Below are positions 11,053-22,049 of a DNA stretch of 64,000 bases, piece after piece. Within the stretch, counting starts at the first letter, position 1; each line of letters begins with the position of its first letter. Origin of the DNA: Prunella strophiata (lineage: Eukaryota; Chordata; Aves; Passeriformes; Prunellidae); NCBI GenBank assembly GCA_036583965.1, contig JAZBQD010000027.1:3056687-3120686 (forward strand), in the 5' to 3' direction. Position numbers and translations under genes: made by a program. A model generated the notes under the pieces. It searched no databases and had not been told where the DNA came from. It saw nothing but the letters and a program-made list of their open reading frames with translations.

Positions 11053-11130
11053 TAGAGGTCCCCATAGCAGGACTGTTGGAACTTGATGATTTCTTAGGTG
11101 TCTTCCAAACCAAGCCGTTCTATGATTCTA
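11053..11130 (+). mobile_element. CR1 LINE 3' fragment
   Basis: Matches the 3' end of avian CR1: GAGGTCCC, AGCAGG, TTGGAACTTGATGAT, AGGT, CTTCCAAACCAA and the terminal TTCTATGATTCTA at 11118-11130. It is sense on the plus strand and severely 5'-truncated, as is usual for CR1. It may extend a little further left in a diverged form. Confidence 0.8.
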
Positions 11131-12748
11131 CAATAAACAGCATAGTTTTGTGAACACTATGGTATCCTAAAAGCTGGAGGGCAGAACTTTCAACTTCCCA
11201 GGCTCCAAATTTCAGGGAGTAGCTTAAATAGGCATAGTTACATTTGAAGGAAATTCTCACCTTACACCACTAAATACATGTGAATAATAATGTTTTTCCA
11301 TGCAATATTTTCTGTCCATCGCCACGATTCCCAGCAGGAGAGCAGGGTGATGAAGAAGCCCTGCAGTCCCTATCTGGCAGATGAAAACAGCTACACCATT
11401 TGGGGTCTGGGCCACGGGTGCATCGCCAAAGCCACATTCATGTGGGGTATTAAAGCAGTTGTGGGAATAAGTGCACTAAAAATTGGTCAATCTTTGTGTG
11501 AAAAGACCTGCTTTGACCGTGAGCTCCTGGCGGCATCGCTGCCTGGCACGGCCGTACGTGGGGCGCTGGCTGCAGAGCCCAGAAGTGCCTGCAGAGCTGT
11601 AATGCATTTCCACAGGGTCTCGAGTCTATTGCGAAATGCACTGCAGAGGAAATAACTTCCCAGCAAAAGTGTGCAGGCTGCAGAAAGGAAGCAACAGAAC
11701 GGACAGAGGTGGGAGAGGCAGTGTTTCCCCTTTTGTTTTGCTGTAGATCTTCTTATGGGGAGCAAAATAAGGGGTAACACTTTTAACATAAAACCCCTTT
11801 GCAAGCAGGGTTTATTTGAGAAAAACAAAATAGGCCTTGAAGTGAAAGTTCCCTATGAAAGTGAATGGAGTTTAATAAGCTCGCTGTGGTTTACAAGTGG
11901 GCTCAAACAGTGCCCGTCGGGCCAGGCCATGCCGTGGGCCAGCAGGAACCTAAAACTCCCTTCTTACCATGTTGATGCCACCATCCAACTGGATAAATCC
12001 CCTGTTCACAGCCAGGAAAGACGCAAATAGGTACAGTTGTCCTCAGCTATATTTTATTTGTACCCAGTCCCGCAGTGTTATCGCTGCTGGAAGCTGAGGG
12101 ACACCTCTCACAATGGTACGAAATCATTCTCCAGCGATACGGAGTGATTACACCATGCAGAACTGATACTGCTGTTGTCCTAAATCCAATGTTTTATCAG
12201 GCAGTTTGGCATAAACACTTTGGTCCTAATCTCGCACACCTCAATGAAAATTTCACTTGATAAAGTTTGCGCAAGAGTGGTATAAACATGGTGTGGCAAA
12301 TATTGTTTATATACCCATCCACACCCATCCACACACCATTTATTTTAGCATATTATATATCCATGCGTTGTCATATTTATTTATACAATCTATTTCTCAA
12401 AAGGAAAGTAAGTCTTTTGTCCCTGCTTTTACATGAGAAGGTTTTACATTCAGGGTTCGCTCAGAATATAAAAGCTGAGATTCAGTACAGGGTGTGAAAA
12501 ATGAACCTGAGGAATTGCTGACTGGACTTTGTAAAGTTTCAGATAGCACAAACAGTTATGTGACAAAGAAAAGTTATGTCTAAGAGAAAACAGGAATATT
12601 AATACTAATATTAAACACCAAACTATGCTGCTTAGAAGCAGTGGTGGTCTTTGGGCCCTCATTAACATGCATTCCCTGCTGCCCTTCACTGCAGGCTTTT
12701 CTCTGGAGTCTGTAACTTTCACAATGAGATGGGCATTATTTCTCCAAC

Positions 12749-12770
12749 TAAATAAATAAATAAATAAAAA
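12749..12770. repeat. (TAAA)n microsatellite
   Basis: About five tandem TAAA units. Confidence 0.8.
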
Positions 12771-13567
12771 TCAAAACAGCAATCTGCTTCACTGCTCAGT
12801 ATTTTTTTTTCCACATTTCTTATCTATGCTAAAGTTTTGGGAAGAAAAAAAAATAATGAGTGGCCTGTTCCGATGCAAACTCAGACAACTTTGTGCCTAG
12901 GTTAGAGACAGGCTGGTTAGAAGGGCACAGTAACAGGTGCAGGTTTATTACTGCTTTTCTAGCACAAAATTTATCTGCAATTCTCTTCTGCAGTTATTTT
13001 TTATAAAACAGTTTTAGCCCTGCTAACCCAGACAGCACATGTGGTCTGATGACTTTCCTCGTGGGTACAGAGCAGGAAAGTTTTTCATCACAAGTTTTCC
13101 TAACTCTATCTCTTTTCTACTATTAAAAATACCTCTTTCAGCCCTAAATTATGTATTCTTTAAAAGGTGATGTATTCTTCATGGGAAGGACAGGCATTGA
13201 CACAACATAGTTTAGAACCCCCCACTTCTAGCCCATAAACTTCAAACTAAATGAAATTATAGGGAATTGAAAGTAATACTCTTTCTTCGAGATTAGTAAC
13301 TTTTTACTTCTCTACTTCTTCTAATTTTATAGACAACTTCATAACGTGCAAGGACTGAGCCATAAAAATCTGTGCCGTAGCTCATATGCAAAAGTTGGTT
13401 GTAACAACTCAAAAACCTGCACGAGACCCAATGCTTCTGCCTAAAAGATTCTGTAAAAAAAACCACAGAGTGAAGTGCACCCAGTCCCTTTTGCTTGCTC
13501 TGCCTTTTCCCAGAGCCCGTGGCTCCTTTGGAGTAGTGAAGGAAATGTGTTAGTCTCAGCACCTGAA

Positions 13568-13590
13568 TTTTTTTTTTTTTTTTTTTTTTT
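13568..13590. repeat. Poly-T tract (23)
   Basis: Uninterrupted T23. No adjacent SINE or processed-pseudogene sequence on either side. Confidence 0.8.
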
Positions 13591-14399
13591 GAAGTCTTTA
13601 TTACTGTAATTCACTGACCTGCCGCATTGTAAGCCCTGGCAATATAGATCCCTGCACTGGGCACCCTGCACTGATAGTGGATCTCTCTGGAGAGATTTTT
13701 TTTTACAGAAAGGGAGTTTTTCTTTAAAAAAATTTTAAAAAAGGAAGTGTAATCCGTGTGGGCTGCCTGTCACAATCACTGCTTTCCTCTCCTAACAGCA
13801 GGGAGAAGGTGAGAGCATCCTCTGCTCACCCGACTGTTGTGTTAACTTCTATACTGGGCTGGGAAGATTTCCATCGGGTAACCCCCGGAACAAGCAGGCG
13901 CGATGCACAGGTGGCCCTTACAAAGGGATACAGCTCAGCTATGGTTTTATTTGGATTCCTGGAAAAGCACATAAATCACAACACCGCCCCACGTACGTAT
14001 GCCCGACCCCTTCCTTAACTTCTTGCATGAAAAGGTTATTTCTGAGCCTAAGGAGCAGGTGTACGTACGGTGGTGAAGCTCGTGGTGCAAAGACAACACT
14101 GACTGCATTATTTCTCCCTCAGAAAACTGAAAACCCGAGCCAGGAGATCCCCCAGCCCAGCTCCCCCCTCCTCCAGGAGGAAATAAGCATTTCCTTAAAA
14201 ATATTCTATTTTTTTTTTTATCCTCTTCAGATTCAGATTGTCACTAAATATAGAAACTCTTGTAGCTACACAAACCGTGCATCGCCCCACAGCTGCTCAT
14301 TTGCAATTTGTTCCTGCACTTAAAAATCTCTTAATGCTACAAATAAACTTTGGGAAAGTTACATCCCAATAAACAATGAGGTGTTGTTTAAAATTACAT

Positions 14400-14760
14400 G
14401 TGCTACTGTATTATTAGGTCTCTACCGACACTACAATTATCTTTTGAAGCTGGCAATAACGCATTAGCTGTTCAGTCAGACGCAGAAATAGACTGGTGGA
14501 TAAACCCTCTGCCATTTTTATGAATGGAAAATATTTTAAAAGATTGTTTCCACTTTCTTCTTTGTCCTCTCCCCCGAAAGGAGCCCCCGCGCCGGCACTC
14601 TTTCCCCACGTCACTTTAATATTCATCTATTTTATCCATACATTGCGATACATGATTAACTGCCTCCCCCCTACCACACACACATCGCCCCAAACAATAC
14701 AGATACTTATTGGATTAACTACTCAGTCCTCGCTGGAAGGAAAGCGGTATCCGTGAGCTC
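14400..14760. promoter_or_regulatory. Candidate conserved element beside upstream CpG island
   Basis: Unique, moderately AT-rich sequence without repeats, rich in homeodomain-type cores and with a CACGTCA CRE-like half-site near 14607. It directly abuts the 14.86 kb CpG island. Conservation is a guess from texture; no alignment was possible. Confidence 0.25.
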
Positions 14761-14859
14761 TCGCTTTTATTTGCACGTACAGTTGTAGATCTGTGGCATG
14801 ACAACAAAAATAAATAATAATAATAAAAAAAAAAAAAAAAGGAAAAAGAAAATATGAAA

Positions 14860-16270
14860 AAGTGGATAATCCCTACGCGGGAGCGCAGTGTCCGCCGCAG
14901 CATCCGCCCGCTCCGCGGCACCATTTTTACTCGCCGAGGGAGTTCGCAGCGCGGCGGATCCTGCCTGGTTTTGCCCGATTTCTGCCCGGGTTTGCCCGAT
15001 TCCTGCCCGCTCCCCGAGCAGCCGCTGCCCGGCGTGGGCGACCGTGCTGGGCGTCGCATCTCCCCGTCCTCCGGGCCCCCCCTCCGGCGCAGCCTTGGCA
15101 CCGCATCGGGGGTGGGGGGAGAGAAAACAGAGGTGCGGGGCGGAAAGAATTAAAGCGAAGCCTTTAAAGTTCGCTGTTTGATTTTGCTCTGCCTCTGGAT
15201 TATTTGGAGGAAAGGGGTGGAGGGGGAATAAATAAATTAATCTCGCAACCTGCCAGCTCTGCCTTCCCAACGCTCGCCAAGTCACTGGTAGCCATTTTCA
15301 TCTAAGGTACAGGAGGAGGAAAGAAAAAGGAAAAAGAAAGCCGAAAAATCTTTAAGAAAAAAGGACCCGAAAAAAAGGAACCAAGACAGGAAAACCCCGC
15401 GGAGCAGCGCAGACCGGGGCCGCTGCAGCCGCTCCGCACCCGCGCAATCCCCGCTCGCTGCCCCGGCCCGCGGGCTGCTCAGTTTTTGGGTTTTTTTTCT
15501 GTATTTCACCCCCCCTCCTTTTTTTTTTTTCCTCCTTCCCCCACACCCCTTTTTTCTCTTTTCTTTCCTTTCCTATTTTTTTTTTTCCCTTTCCCCCTCT
15601 CTTTTGCCGCAGTCTCCGTCCGGCGCTGGGCGAGTCCCGGCAACCCGCGCCGGCGAGGAGCTGATTTATCGCTGCTCCAGCCCCGGCTCGCAATTCTGTC
15701 ACTCTAAATCACGCACATGCGGAGAGCGGGAAGGTTTTGGCCAGCTCCCCACTTCCCCCCCCCCCCAAAAAAAATTAATAAAAAATTCAAAAATATAAAT
15801 AACGAAAAGAAAAAGGTGGGGGGGGGGGGGGGGGGGAGAAATCCAGGGAAGAGCCGGCGCCCCCCGACCCCCGCTGCAAAATAAAGTCTCAATAAAAGTG
15901 GCGGGGGCGGCGCGGAGGGCGGGAGGGATGGAGGGAGGGGGGCACCTGGCAGCCGCCGCGCCCCCCCGCGCCCGCCCCCGCCGCTCCCCGCGGCGCCTCC
16001 CGGGCCCGGCTCCGCGGCGGGGGCTGCGGGGGGACCCCCGAGCTCTCCCGCCCAGCGTGGTGCTGCCTGCCAGCGCTGCAACCCGCTGTATCCACACATA
16101 TCCCTGTCCCGTATGGATGTGGCTGTGGGAGGGTTGCGGCTCCCGGGCTGGAGCTGCAGCATCCGCCCCGGCGGCGGTGGGATGCAAACCCCCGGGCAGC
16201 CTCCGGCTCTCCCAGCCCTGCGGGAGAGGGGCTCTGTGCCAGCCGGGTGCAGCCACTGCGGTACCCCGGT
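14860..16270. promoter_or_regulatory. Upstream CpG island, 8.7 kb above NFIA ATG
   Basis: CpG-dense blocks at 14,870-15,110, 15,390-15,480, 15,600-15,690 and 15,850-16,270, separated by a purine tract (15,310-15,385) and a long pyrimidine tract (15,483-15,607) and including a G19 run (15,818-15,836). It probably marks a second promoter, either an alternative NFIA start or an upstream non-coding transcript. I could not find a convincing first exon with a strong donor on either strand. Large frames on both strands are composition artefacts. Confidence 0.55.
15310..15607. repeat. Purine tract then pyrimidine tract flanking CpG core
   Basis: About 75 nt nearly all A/G (15,310-15,385) and about 125 nt nearly all T/C (15,483-15,607) bracket 100 nt of GC-rich DNA. 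It mirrors, in reverse order, the arrangement at 7717-7980. Confidence 0.65.
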
Positions 16271-16299
16271 GTCCCAGCACTGCTCCCACCACACGTGAA

Positions 16300-17360
16300 T
16301 CAAATCCATAAAGCCAAGGATCCCCTGGTCCTGAGAAATTAGGGTGTCATGGCTTGGGACGGCAGCTTGGCCTCCCCCCACCATCTCTGTTAGGCCCTGC
16401 AGTGGCTTTGCCTGTTATTCCCATCACATCCTTTAACAGTAAAGAAAAAAGGAAAATCACTATGAAAAATGTTGGTGGTATCACTATAATTCAGGGTTTG
16501 ACATAATCCCTGGGAATTTTGTTCCAACACAGGGTCCCCTTGGCTGTGCCCAGGGTCAGGGCAGGGTTTCAGGGGAGAGAAGTTTCAGGAATGCCTGAAT
16601 CCCAGCAGCTGCACTGGCAAGTCCCTGAGACTTGCACTGCTGAGCGAGGGAGGAGTCACTCCCGAGAGCAGGACTGGAGATGCTTACAGGGCTAATAAAA
16701 CCCGGGAAAAGCCCCCCAGCAGTAATGCAGCACACAGGGCAAGAGGCTGAAACTGTTCTCTGCCACTGCACTGCAGCATCAAGCTCGGACTTACACGCAG
16801 CCCCCCTTGTTAAATTCAAGAAATATCTCCAGATTTTCGGTATTGCTGAGCTCCAAACTTTGGTGCAAGTGACTTCTGCCCTGCTTGGCAAAGGGAACCT
16901 GTGGGCTGGCCTTCTGCATGTGCAACACGGAGAGAACACTGAATCTCCATGGAAAATCCTTCCCTGTGGTTTAGAAAATCAGAAAGCCAGGGAGAAATGT
17001 ACAGAGCAGAGGAAAACACTGGACACCTGAGTGGAAGGAGGGAGTGACCATGGTCAGCTGCAGTCCATCCCCAGTGGAGACTCCAGGGAAGCTGCTTTTC
17101 CCTCCTCACAGCAGTGCTGCTGTTCCCAACACTTTTGAGACACCAGGAATGTCTCCTGGTGTTTCTAAACAGGGAAAGGACCAGTGCTGGTGCTCCCAGT
17201 GCCCTCTGGCCAGGGGGCTGCAAAGGAAGCAGCATCCACACGCTCCCTTTTGCAGGGGGAGGCTCTTTGTTCCTGCTGGGACCCCCATTCTTCAGCTCAT
17301 CCCTTGGGATGGTTTTATGACATCTTGGGGAAGGCAGGCTAGGGAGGGGGTGGGGTGCCC
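16300..17360. other. Intergenic, no gene recognised
   Basis: Unique sequence of ordinary composition after the island. The longest frames (16,816-17,583 minus, 255 codons; 17,044-17,688 plus, 214 codons) run partly into the tandem-repeat zone, overlap each other and resemble nothing known. Confidence 0.45.
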
Positions 17361-17365
17361 CTCCC

Positions 17366-17610
17366 AGGTGCCCAGCACACAGGTCCTGCTGGTGCACAGG
17401 CACCCCAGCACTCAGACACAGCAATCCCAGCACCTTCACATGGGTACCCCAGCACCCAGTTACCCCAATACACTGCTGCACCTGCTCACAGGTACCCTGC
17501 ACAAGGTACCCCAGTACTCTGACACACTCTGCACACCAGAACTCAACACATGGCTGTACTTGAACAGGGGTACCCCAAAACACAGCCCCTGGAGCTCAGG
17601 TACCCCATCA
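17366..17610 (+). repeat. Degenerate GGTACCCCAGCAC tandem repeat
   Basis: The core (G)GTACCCCAGCAC or close variants recurs about ten times at irregular 18-40 nt spacing (for example near 17,444, 17,460, 17,490, 17,504, 17,570 and 17,599). This is an old decayed minisatellite. The KpnI-like GGTACC core is unusually frequent. Confidence 0.6.
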
Positions 17611-17814
17611 GCCCCCTGCCATGCCACATGCCCTGTGTGGCACTGGTGTGGGCTCACCAGGGTCTTTGCTATTCCCTGGAGCAGGTGAGGTTGGTACAAT
17701 TTCCCTTTAATCCCAAACATCATGAGCCTTACTCCAAAGGCAATGCCAAAGGCTTTTAAAAATTCCTAGTTAACTTGATTTAAAAAGTGTGACTGTAGGA
17801 AATAACGAAGGTTG

Positions 17815-17831
17815 CTTCCCCCTGTTGCCAC
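17815..17831 (-). promoter_or_regulatory. CTCF-like motif (minus)
   Basis: Reads on the minus strand as GTGGCAACAGGGGGAAG, close to the CTCF core CCACNAGGGGGCGC except at the 3' GC. Moderate match by eye. Confidence 0.3.
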
Positions 17832-18312
17832 AAATTTGCATTCAGCCCACAGACGACAGCAGCGGGGCTGCGGCGTCGCTGGATTTCTTCGGAAAAGTTA
17901 CCAGAGGCCTGAGAGACAGCTGGAATTCATATTAGAATATTTTTAACGTGCTCTTACAAATACTTTGGCATACGCCTATTCCACTCCTTTTAATGATGTT
18001 GACTTCATTTCCTTTAATACGGGGCGAAAAAATGCTACACCAACAAGACTTAATTAAATTAATAAGAGGGAACAATAATAAATAATCCCAGTTGCGTTCC
18101 TGGACGGTTGCAAAACACAGATCGGAGGGTCGGGATGGTAACACCCAACAACTTCCCCGCGTGAGTTGCTGAGATGAGCGCATCCCTGGGCCCCGCTCTC
18201 CTCGCTGCTCCCCCTTCCCGTGTGCGATGCGGTGGCACAGGGGGCTCGGGGGGTACCCGGGGTGCGCGGAAGCCGGGGTTGGGGGGGATGTTCCCGTGCC
18301 CGCGCACCTGCC

Positions 18313-18401
18313 TGCGCGCCCCCGCCGCTGCGCGCCCCCGCCGCTGCGCGCCCCCGCCGCTGCGCGCCCCCGCCGCTGCGCGCCCCCGCCGCTGCGCGCC
18401 C
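18313..18401 (+). repeat. 16-bp GC-rich tandem repeat, 5.5 copies
   Basis: Five perfect consecutive copies of TGCGCGCCCCCGCCGC (18,313-18,392) plus a partial sixth. The perfect identity indicates recent expansion or ongoing homogenisation. Each unit contains GCGCGC and CCCCCGCC, so the array packs CpGs and SP/KLF/E2F-like cores. The length is probably polymorphic. Confidence 0.9.
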
Positions 18402-18405
18402 CGCG

Positions 18406-18420
18406 GCGCCCCCTGCAGGC
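18406..18420 (-). promoter_or_regulatory. CTCF-like motif (minus)
   Basis: GCGCCCCCTGCAGGC on the plus strand, the reverse complement of a strong CTCF core (GCCTGCAGGGGGCGC). It lies immediately after the 16-bp array. Confidence 0.45.
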
Positions 18421-18485
18421 GGCCGCGCGCGCCCGGCGCCGCCCCGCCCCTCGCGCCGCGCCCCCCCCCCCGCCTCAGCGGCGCA

Positions 18486-18500
18486 GCGCCCCCTCCCGGC
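18486..18500 (-). promoter_or_regulatory. CTCF-like motif (minus), weaker
   Basis: GCGCCCCCTCCCGGC keeps the CCCCCT core but departs from consensus after it. It could equally be an SP/KLF site. Confidence 0.25.
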
Positions 18501-18659
18501 GGGAAGCGCGCGGGAGCCTGAGGGGGGCCGCGGGGCCGGGGCGGCCCCTGAGGCCGAAAGCGGCAAAAATACGGCAAAAGCGGGGAAAACGCATCCAGGG
18601 TAACGCCTCTGAGGACTCTCGTCCTGCTTTGCCAAGGTTCCCGTCAGCCACAGTGCGTT

Positions 18660-21600
18660 GTGACTGATGTCAGCAGAGTCAAGCTTTCTCTGTCCCCTCC
18701 ACCTGCTTGTGGGACTTGAAGGTGGGGTGTCCCCTACTCCTTCCTCCGTAATTCCAGGGGAATTACCTACAGGAATTTTGGAGGAGAAGAGAGGGTGCAG
18801 ATGTCACATTCCCCTGGGGGAAACCATTTCCCACCTTTCCCACAACACAAGCCATCCCTGGACACCGTCAGTGTCCCCTGTGTGGGGCAGATCCCGGTCC
18901 CAGCGGGTCAGGGAGGGATCCTGGTGCCCTGCAATTGGCACTGAGATCCTTCCCGTTATTCATCCAAAGGGAGCTTTGTCATGCAACCAAGCAGATCTCC
19001 CATGGGAGACAGGTGTGCTCAGAAAAATGGAAGATGGGCAGGTGGCTTCAGCCTGGGGGAACATTAATACACAAGGACAGGTCTCTGGCTGATGGATGTG
19101 CGCTGCCTTCACCTGCTAATTCACACCAGCTGTTGGCATGACCTGTCTTGCCAATGGTCCTGGAGGTGCTTTGTCCACTCCTTTTCCACTCCTAACCAGC
19201 CCAGTAAGGGTGTGTCTGGTCACTTAATGCTAATGCCTGTAAGGGTTTCAGGACATAAAAGTATTTATTGCCTGTTCAGCATTAGTATTTTCAAGTTTTA
19301 GCTCTAAAATGCTGCATACCCCTGAATAATTGCCTGTGAGCTTATGTCTATCACCTTTCTGTCTTCAGCCTCAGTGAAGCAATCCCTGTGCACTGGGATT
19401 GTTGCCTTGAAGGACATTCCCTGTTATCTCCCTGAATGACACTGATGTACATACAAAAGGACAAAATACTTCACATTAGAGGTATAGATACATGTATATA
19501 CCACAGTGTTTCTGTAACCACCTACAGAAATGTTAACATCGATTTTAAAGGAAAACTCTGTACAGGATTTGTCATATTTTCCTTGGGCTTTCTGTGATTG
19601 AATTCCAGAACCTCAGAAGAAAACTCCAAACTTTAGGGATTTTAACCTGACAGAGAACTTTCAAACGTGCTCCACAGAAATGTTTCTTGGCTGCTTCTGT
19701 GGCTGCCTCTCTTGCTGGTGTTCACTGAGACAAAATACACATTTTTTACCCGACCGGCCCATTTTTTTTACCCAAGTAATAAAATATGACACTAGAGGGC
19801 GGCCTGTTAATGTAATTCAATAATGAAGTTGCGGCGACTGCACGTGGAGACGCAGCACTGTCCCCTGCTTGGAGCCAGGGCTGTGGCTGGAAGCAGGTCT
19901 GGGAACGCTGCCTCCTCCTGCTCTGAGGCAACCAGCACTGCCCCAAGACACGGGGAATATCCTGAGTGGAATACCAGAACCCAAAATAATGACTGCTCCT
20001 AAGAAGTGTGATTTTCCAGCAGACCCACGTGTCTCATGTGTTCAACACTCAGGCCTGCTCAGAGAAGGATGTGGCAGGAGCTATCCTGTCCATTCTCCTG
20101 TGACAAACCCATGTCCTGCCACAAACCATGGCCCCAGCTTCAGCAGGTAAAGGACAGTGCTGCAGTTGCAGCCCAAGTTTAGCTGCCTGCACTGCAGTTC
20201 AGTGAGCACAGTCCCTGTAGGCAGCTCACTCTCAGGATCTGCACAGCCTTCCCATGACTGAGGAGGTCTCTTACCATTCCAGAGACCGGTTTCCTTGTGT
20301 CAAATGAGGTTAATAGCTGTGTGCAATTTAATTAATTAAGAGCTGTGAATATTTTTAGAACACCAGACGCAGTATGTGTCAGAAATACCAGGTATTATCT
20401 GAGTGTGCAGTGCTGGCGTTATCGATATTTACATTTTGTACCGCCTGGAAGCGAGGATTTCCTGGTGGGAGGCTGCCAACAGCAACACTTTTCCCCCCCA
20501 GATTTAGAATCTCTGTGTCAAGTGAGCCAACAGGCACAAGTGACGTCAGGCAGAGGTAAGGCCAAGGACACAGGTGACAATACATTGTGCACTGGCAGAG
20601 ACTGGTGACACTGGAGGTTGTCACACATGGACCACACCACAGGCATCCTCAAGAGGCTTTCAGTGCTGTGAGCCTATCAAAGGTAATTCAGCTTGTTCCC
20701 TAGAGAACATTTTAAGCTGAACTTAGCTGAGACTTTCTTATTGTCTGCAGCAGAAATTGGCCTGGAGTTACAGATGGAAAGAACTTAAATAAGTGGCCGC
20801 TTTCCTGAAAGCTGATGTTCCTTAGCATTTAGCAATAACGTGTCCTCAGTTTTTGCTAGATTGCAAACGAGCAATTAATTCTTCAGCACTTGTGCAGAAT
20901 ACTTTAAAAATGGAAACATGAAAGTCTTCTATTAAAATGAAGTTGATAGTATGCACCTGCCACTAATGTACTGTACACTGTGTCTTCCACTCATTATAGT
21001 GATGATTTGGGTTGAGATCAAGTGTCATATAGTGAAAATCACTTCAACATGTGCCTGTTCATATGCATAAACTCCTGTGTACCAGATGGCAAAATATAAT
21101 GACATCTTAAACAGCTAATTGCATAAACCTTGTAATGCAGATAATTGCTGAACCAAAGTATGAGTTAATAATTTCCCACTGTATTGCCTGGCTTGACACT
21201 AATTCTAAAGGAAAGTTGTGACAATTCTAACACACTAAAGTTCACCAAGCGGTAATTAAAACTAGCACTTAAAATCATTCGACTTTCAAACCCTTAATTA
21301 CAATTCAGTGGAATCACTTTGTAGAAATCTAACATTTATAGATAGTTACATGATAGCTGATATTTCATCATCATCCCTTTCATGGTGGTGTTCTAAGGCA
21401 GGCCTCAGGAATTGCATAGCTCTCCCTGGAAGCTTAAGCTTGTACTGGTTTCTGTACCAGTGGTCACTGGGAAACACTTGGAAAACAGTGGTCAGGACTA
21501 GGAGTTTTTGCATGGGCTATGCTTAAGGCAGTGTGGCAAGTAGTCCTTTTTAATCACCTGATGATACATAAATGTAAATAAGCATCAAGCCAATACAATG

Positions 21601-22040
21601 AAATGTATCAGGTTTCATAGTGAGGGTTTAAGAATTTAATTGTTGTGGTTGGTTTGATAACACAACGTACTGACCTCAAAGCTGGGCCTCTAACACATCC
21701 TGAGCTGTTACTGTGTATTGGAAAAAGTGCCATGAAGAATGGAAATAGAATTAATGATGGTAAATACAGTTTTAGGAGAAATAAGCCTTAGCAGACAAAC
21801 GCAATTTCTTTCTTTGATGAGGCGCATCAAATAATATGATGAAGGTAAAGACTGAATGATAAAGGTCAATGAAGAGATGTGATATTCATTTTTTTATGGA
21901 GATTAGAATTAACACTGTGTGATATTCCGATCAAAAAGCATTAGAAATAGCAGCAGAGCATGCACTAATTAGATTAGGAATTGGCAAACAGCCTGCTAAA
22001 AAGTAGCTATGAATCAGGAGTTGTTATCAAACGGGAGAGT
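18660..22040. other. Intergenic, no gene recognised
   Basis: Unique sequence. 20,690-21,310 is AT-rich with several TAATTA/TTAATTA cores and may hold a conserved non-coding element. No RNA gene or exon is seen. Confidence 0.4.
19789..19804 (+). promoter_or_regulatory. CTCF-like motif (plus)
   Basis: ACACTAGAGGGCGGCC differs by about one key base from the CTCF consensus CCACTAGAGGGCRGC. Its orientation is opposite to the three sites to the left. Confidence 0.5.
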
Positions 22041-22049
22041 TTTACCAGG

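Larger units (their letters stand above)
11131..14400. other. Intergenic, no gene recognised
   Basis: Mostly unique sequence. Small repeats: two copies of ACCCATCCAC (12313-12332), (TAAA)n at 12749-12770 and T23 at 13568-13590. Short frames (for example 11290-11655 plus, 121 codons) show no recognisable domain. Confidence 0.5.
18150..18560. promoter_or_regulatory. Third CpG island
   Basis: Compact CpG-dense segment containing a 16-bp tandem repeat and two CTCF-like motifs, flanked by AT-rich sequence on both sides. It may be a boundary element or a small promoter. No exon is recognised. Frames of up to 193 codons here have low-complexity Ala/Arg/Pro composition. Confidence 0.5.

Noticed and set aside
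9388..11552. 20-bp inverted match (19 of 20) between 9388-9407 and 11,533-11,552
   Set aside because: Short, GC-rich and isolated; plausible by chance given the local composition, and neither flank extends the match.
16816..17688. 255-codon minus and 214-codon plus frames
   Set aside because: They overlap on opposite strands and run into the decayed GTACCCC tandem repeat; no family resemblance.
18054..18667. Ala/Arg/Pro-rich repetitive frames up to 193 codons
   Set aside because: Produced by the 16-bp tandem repeat and GC-rich island.
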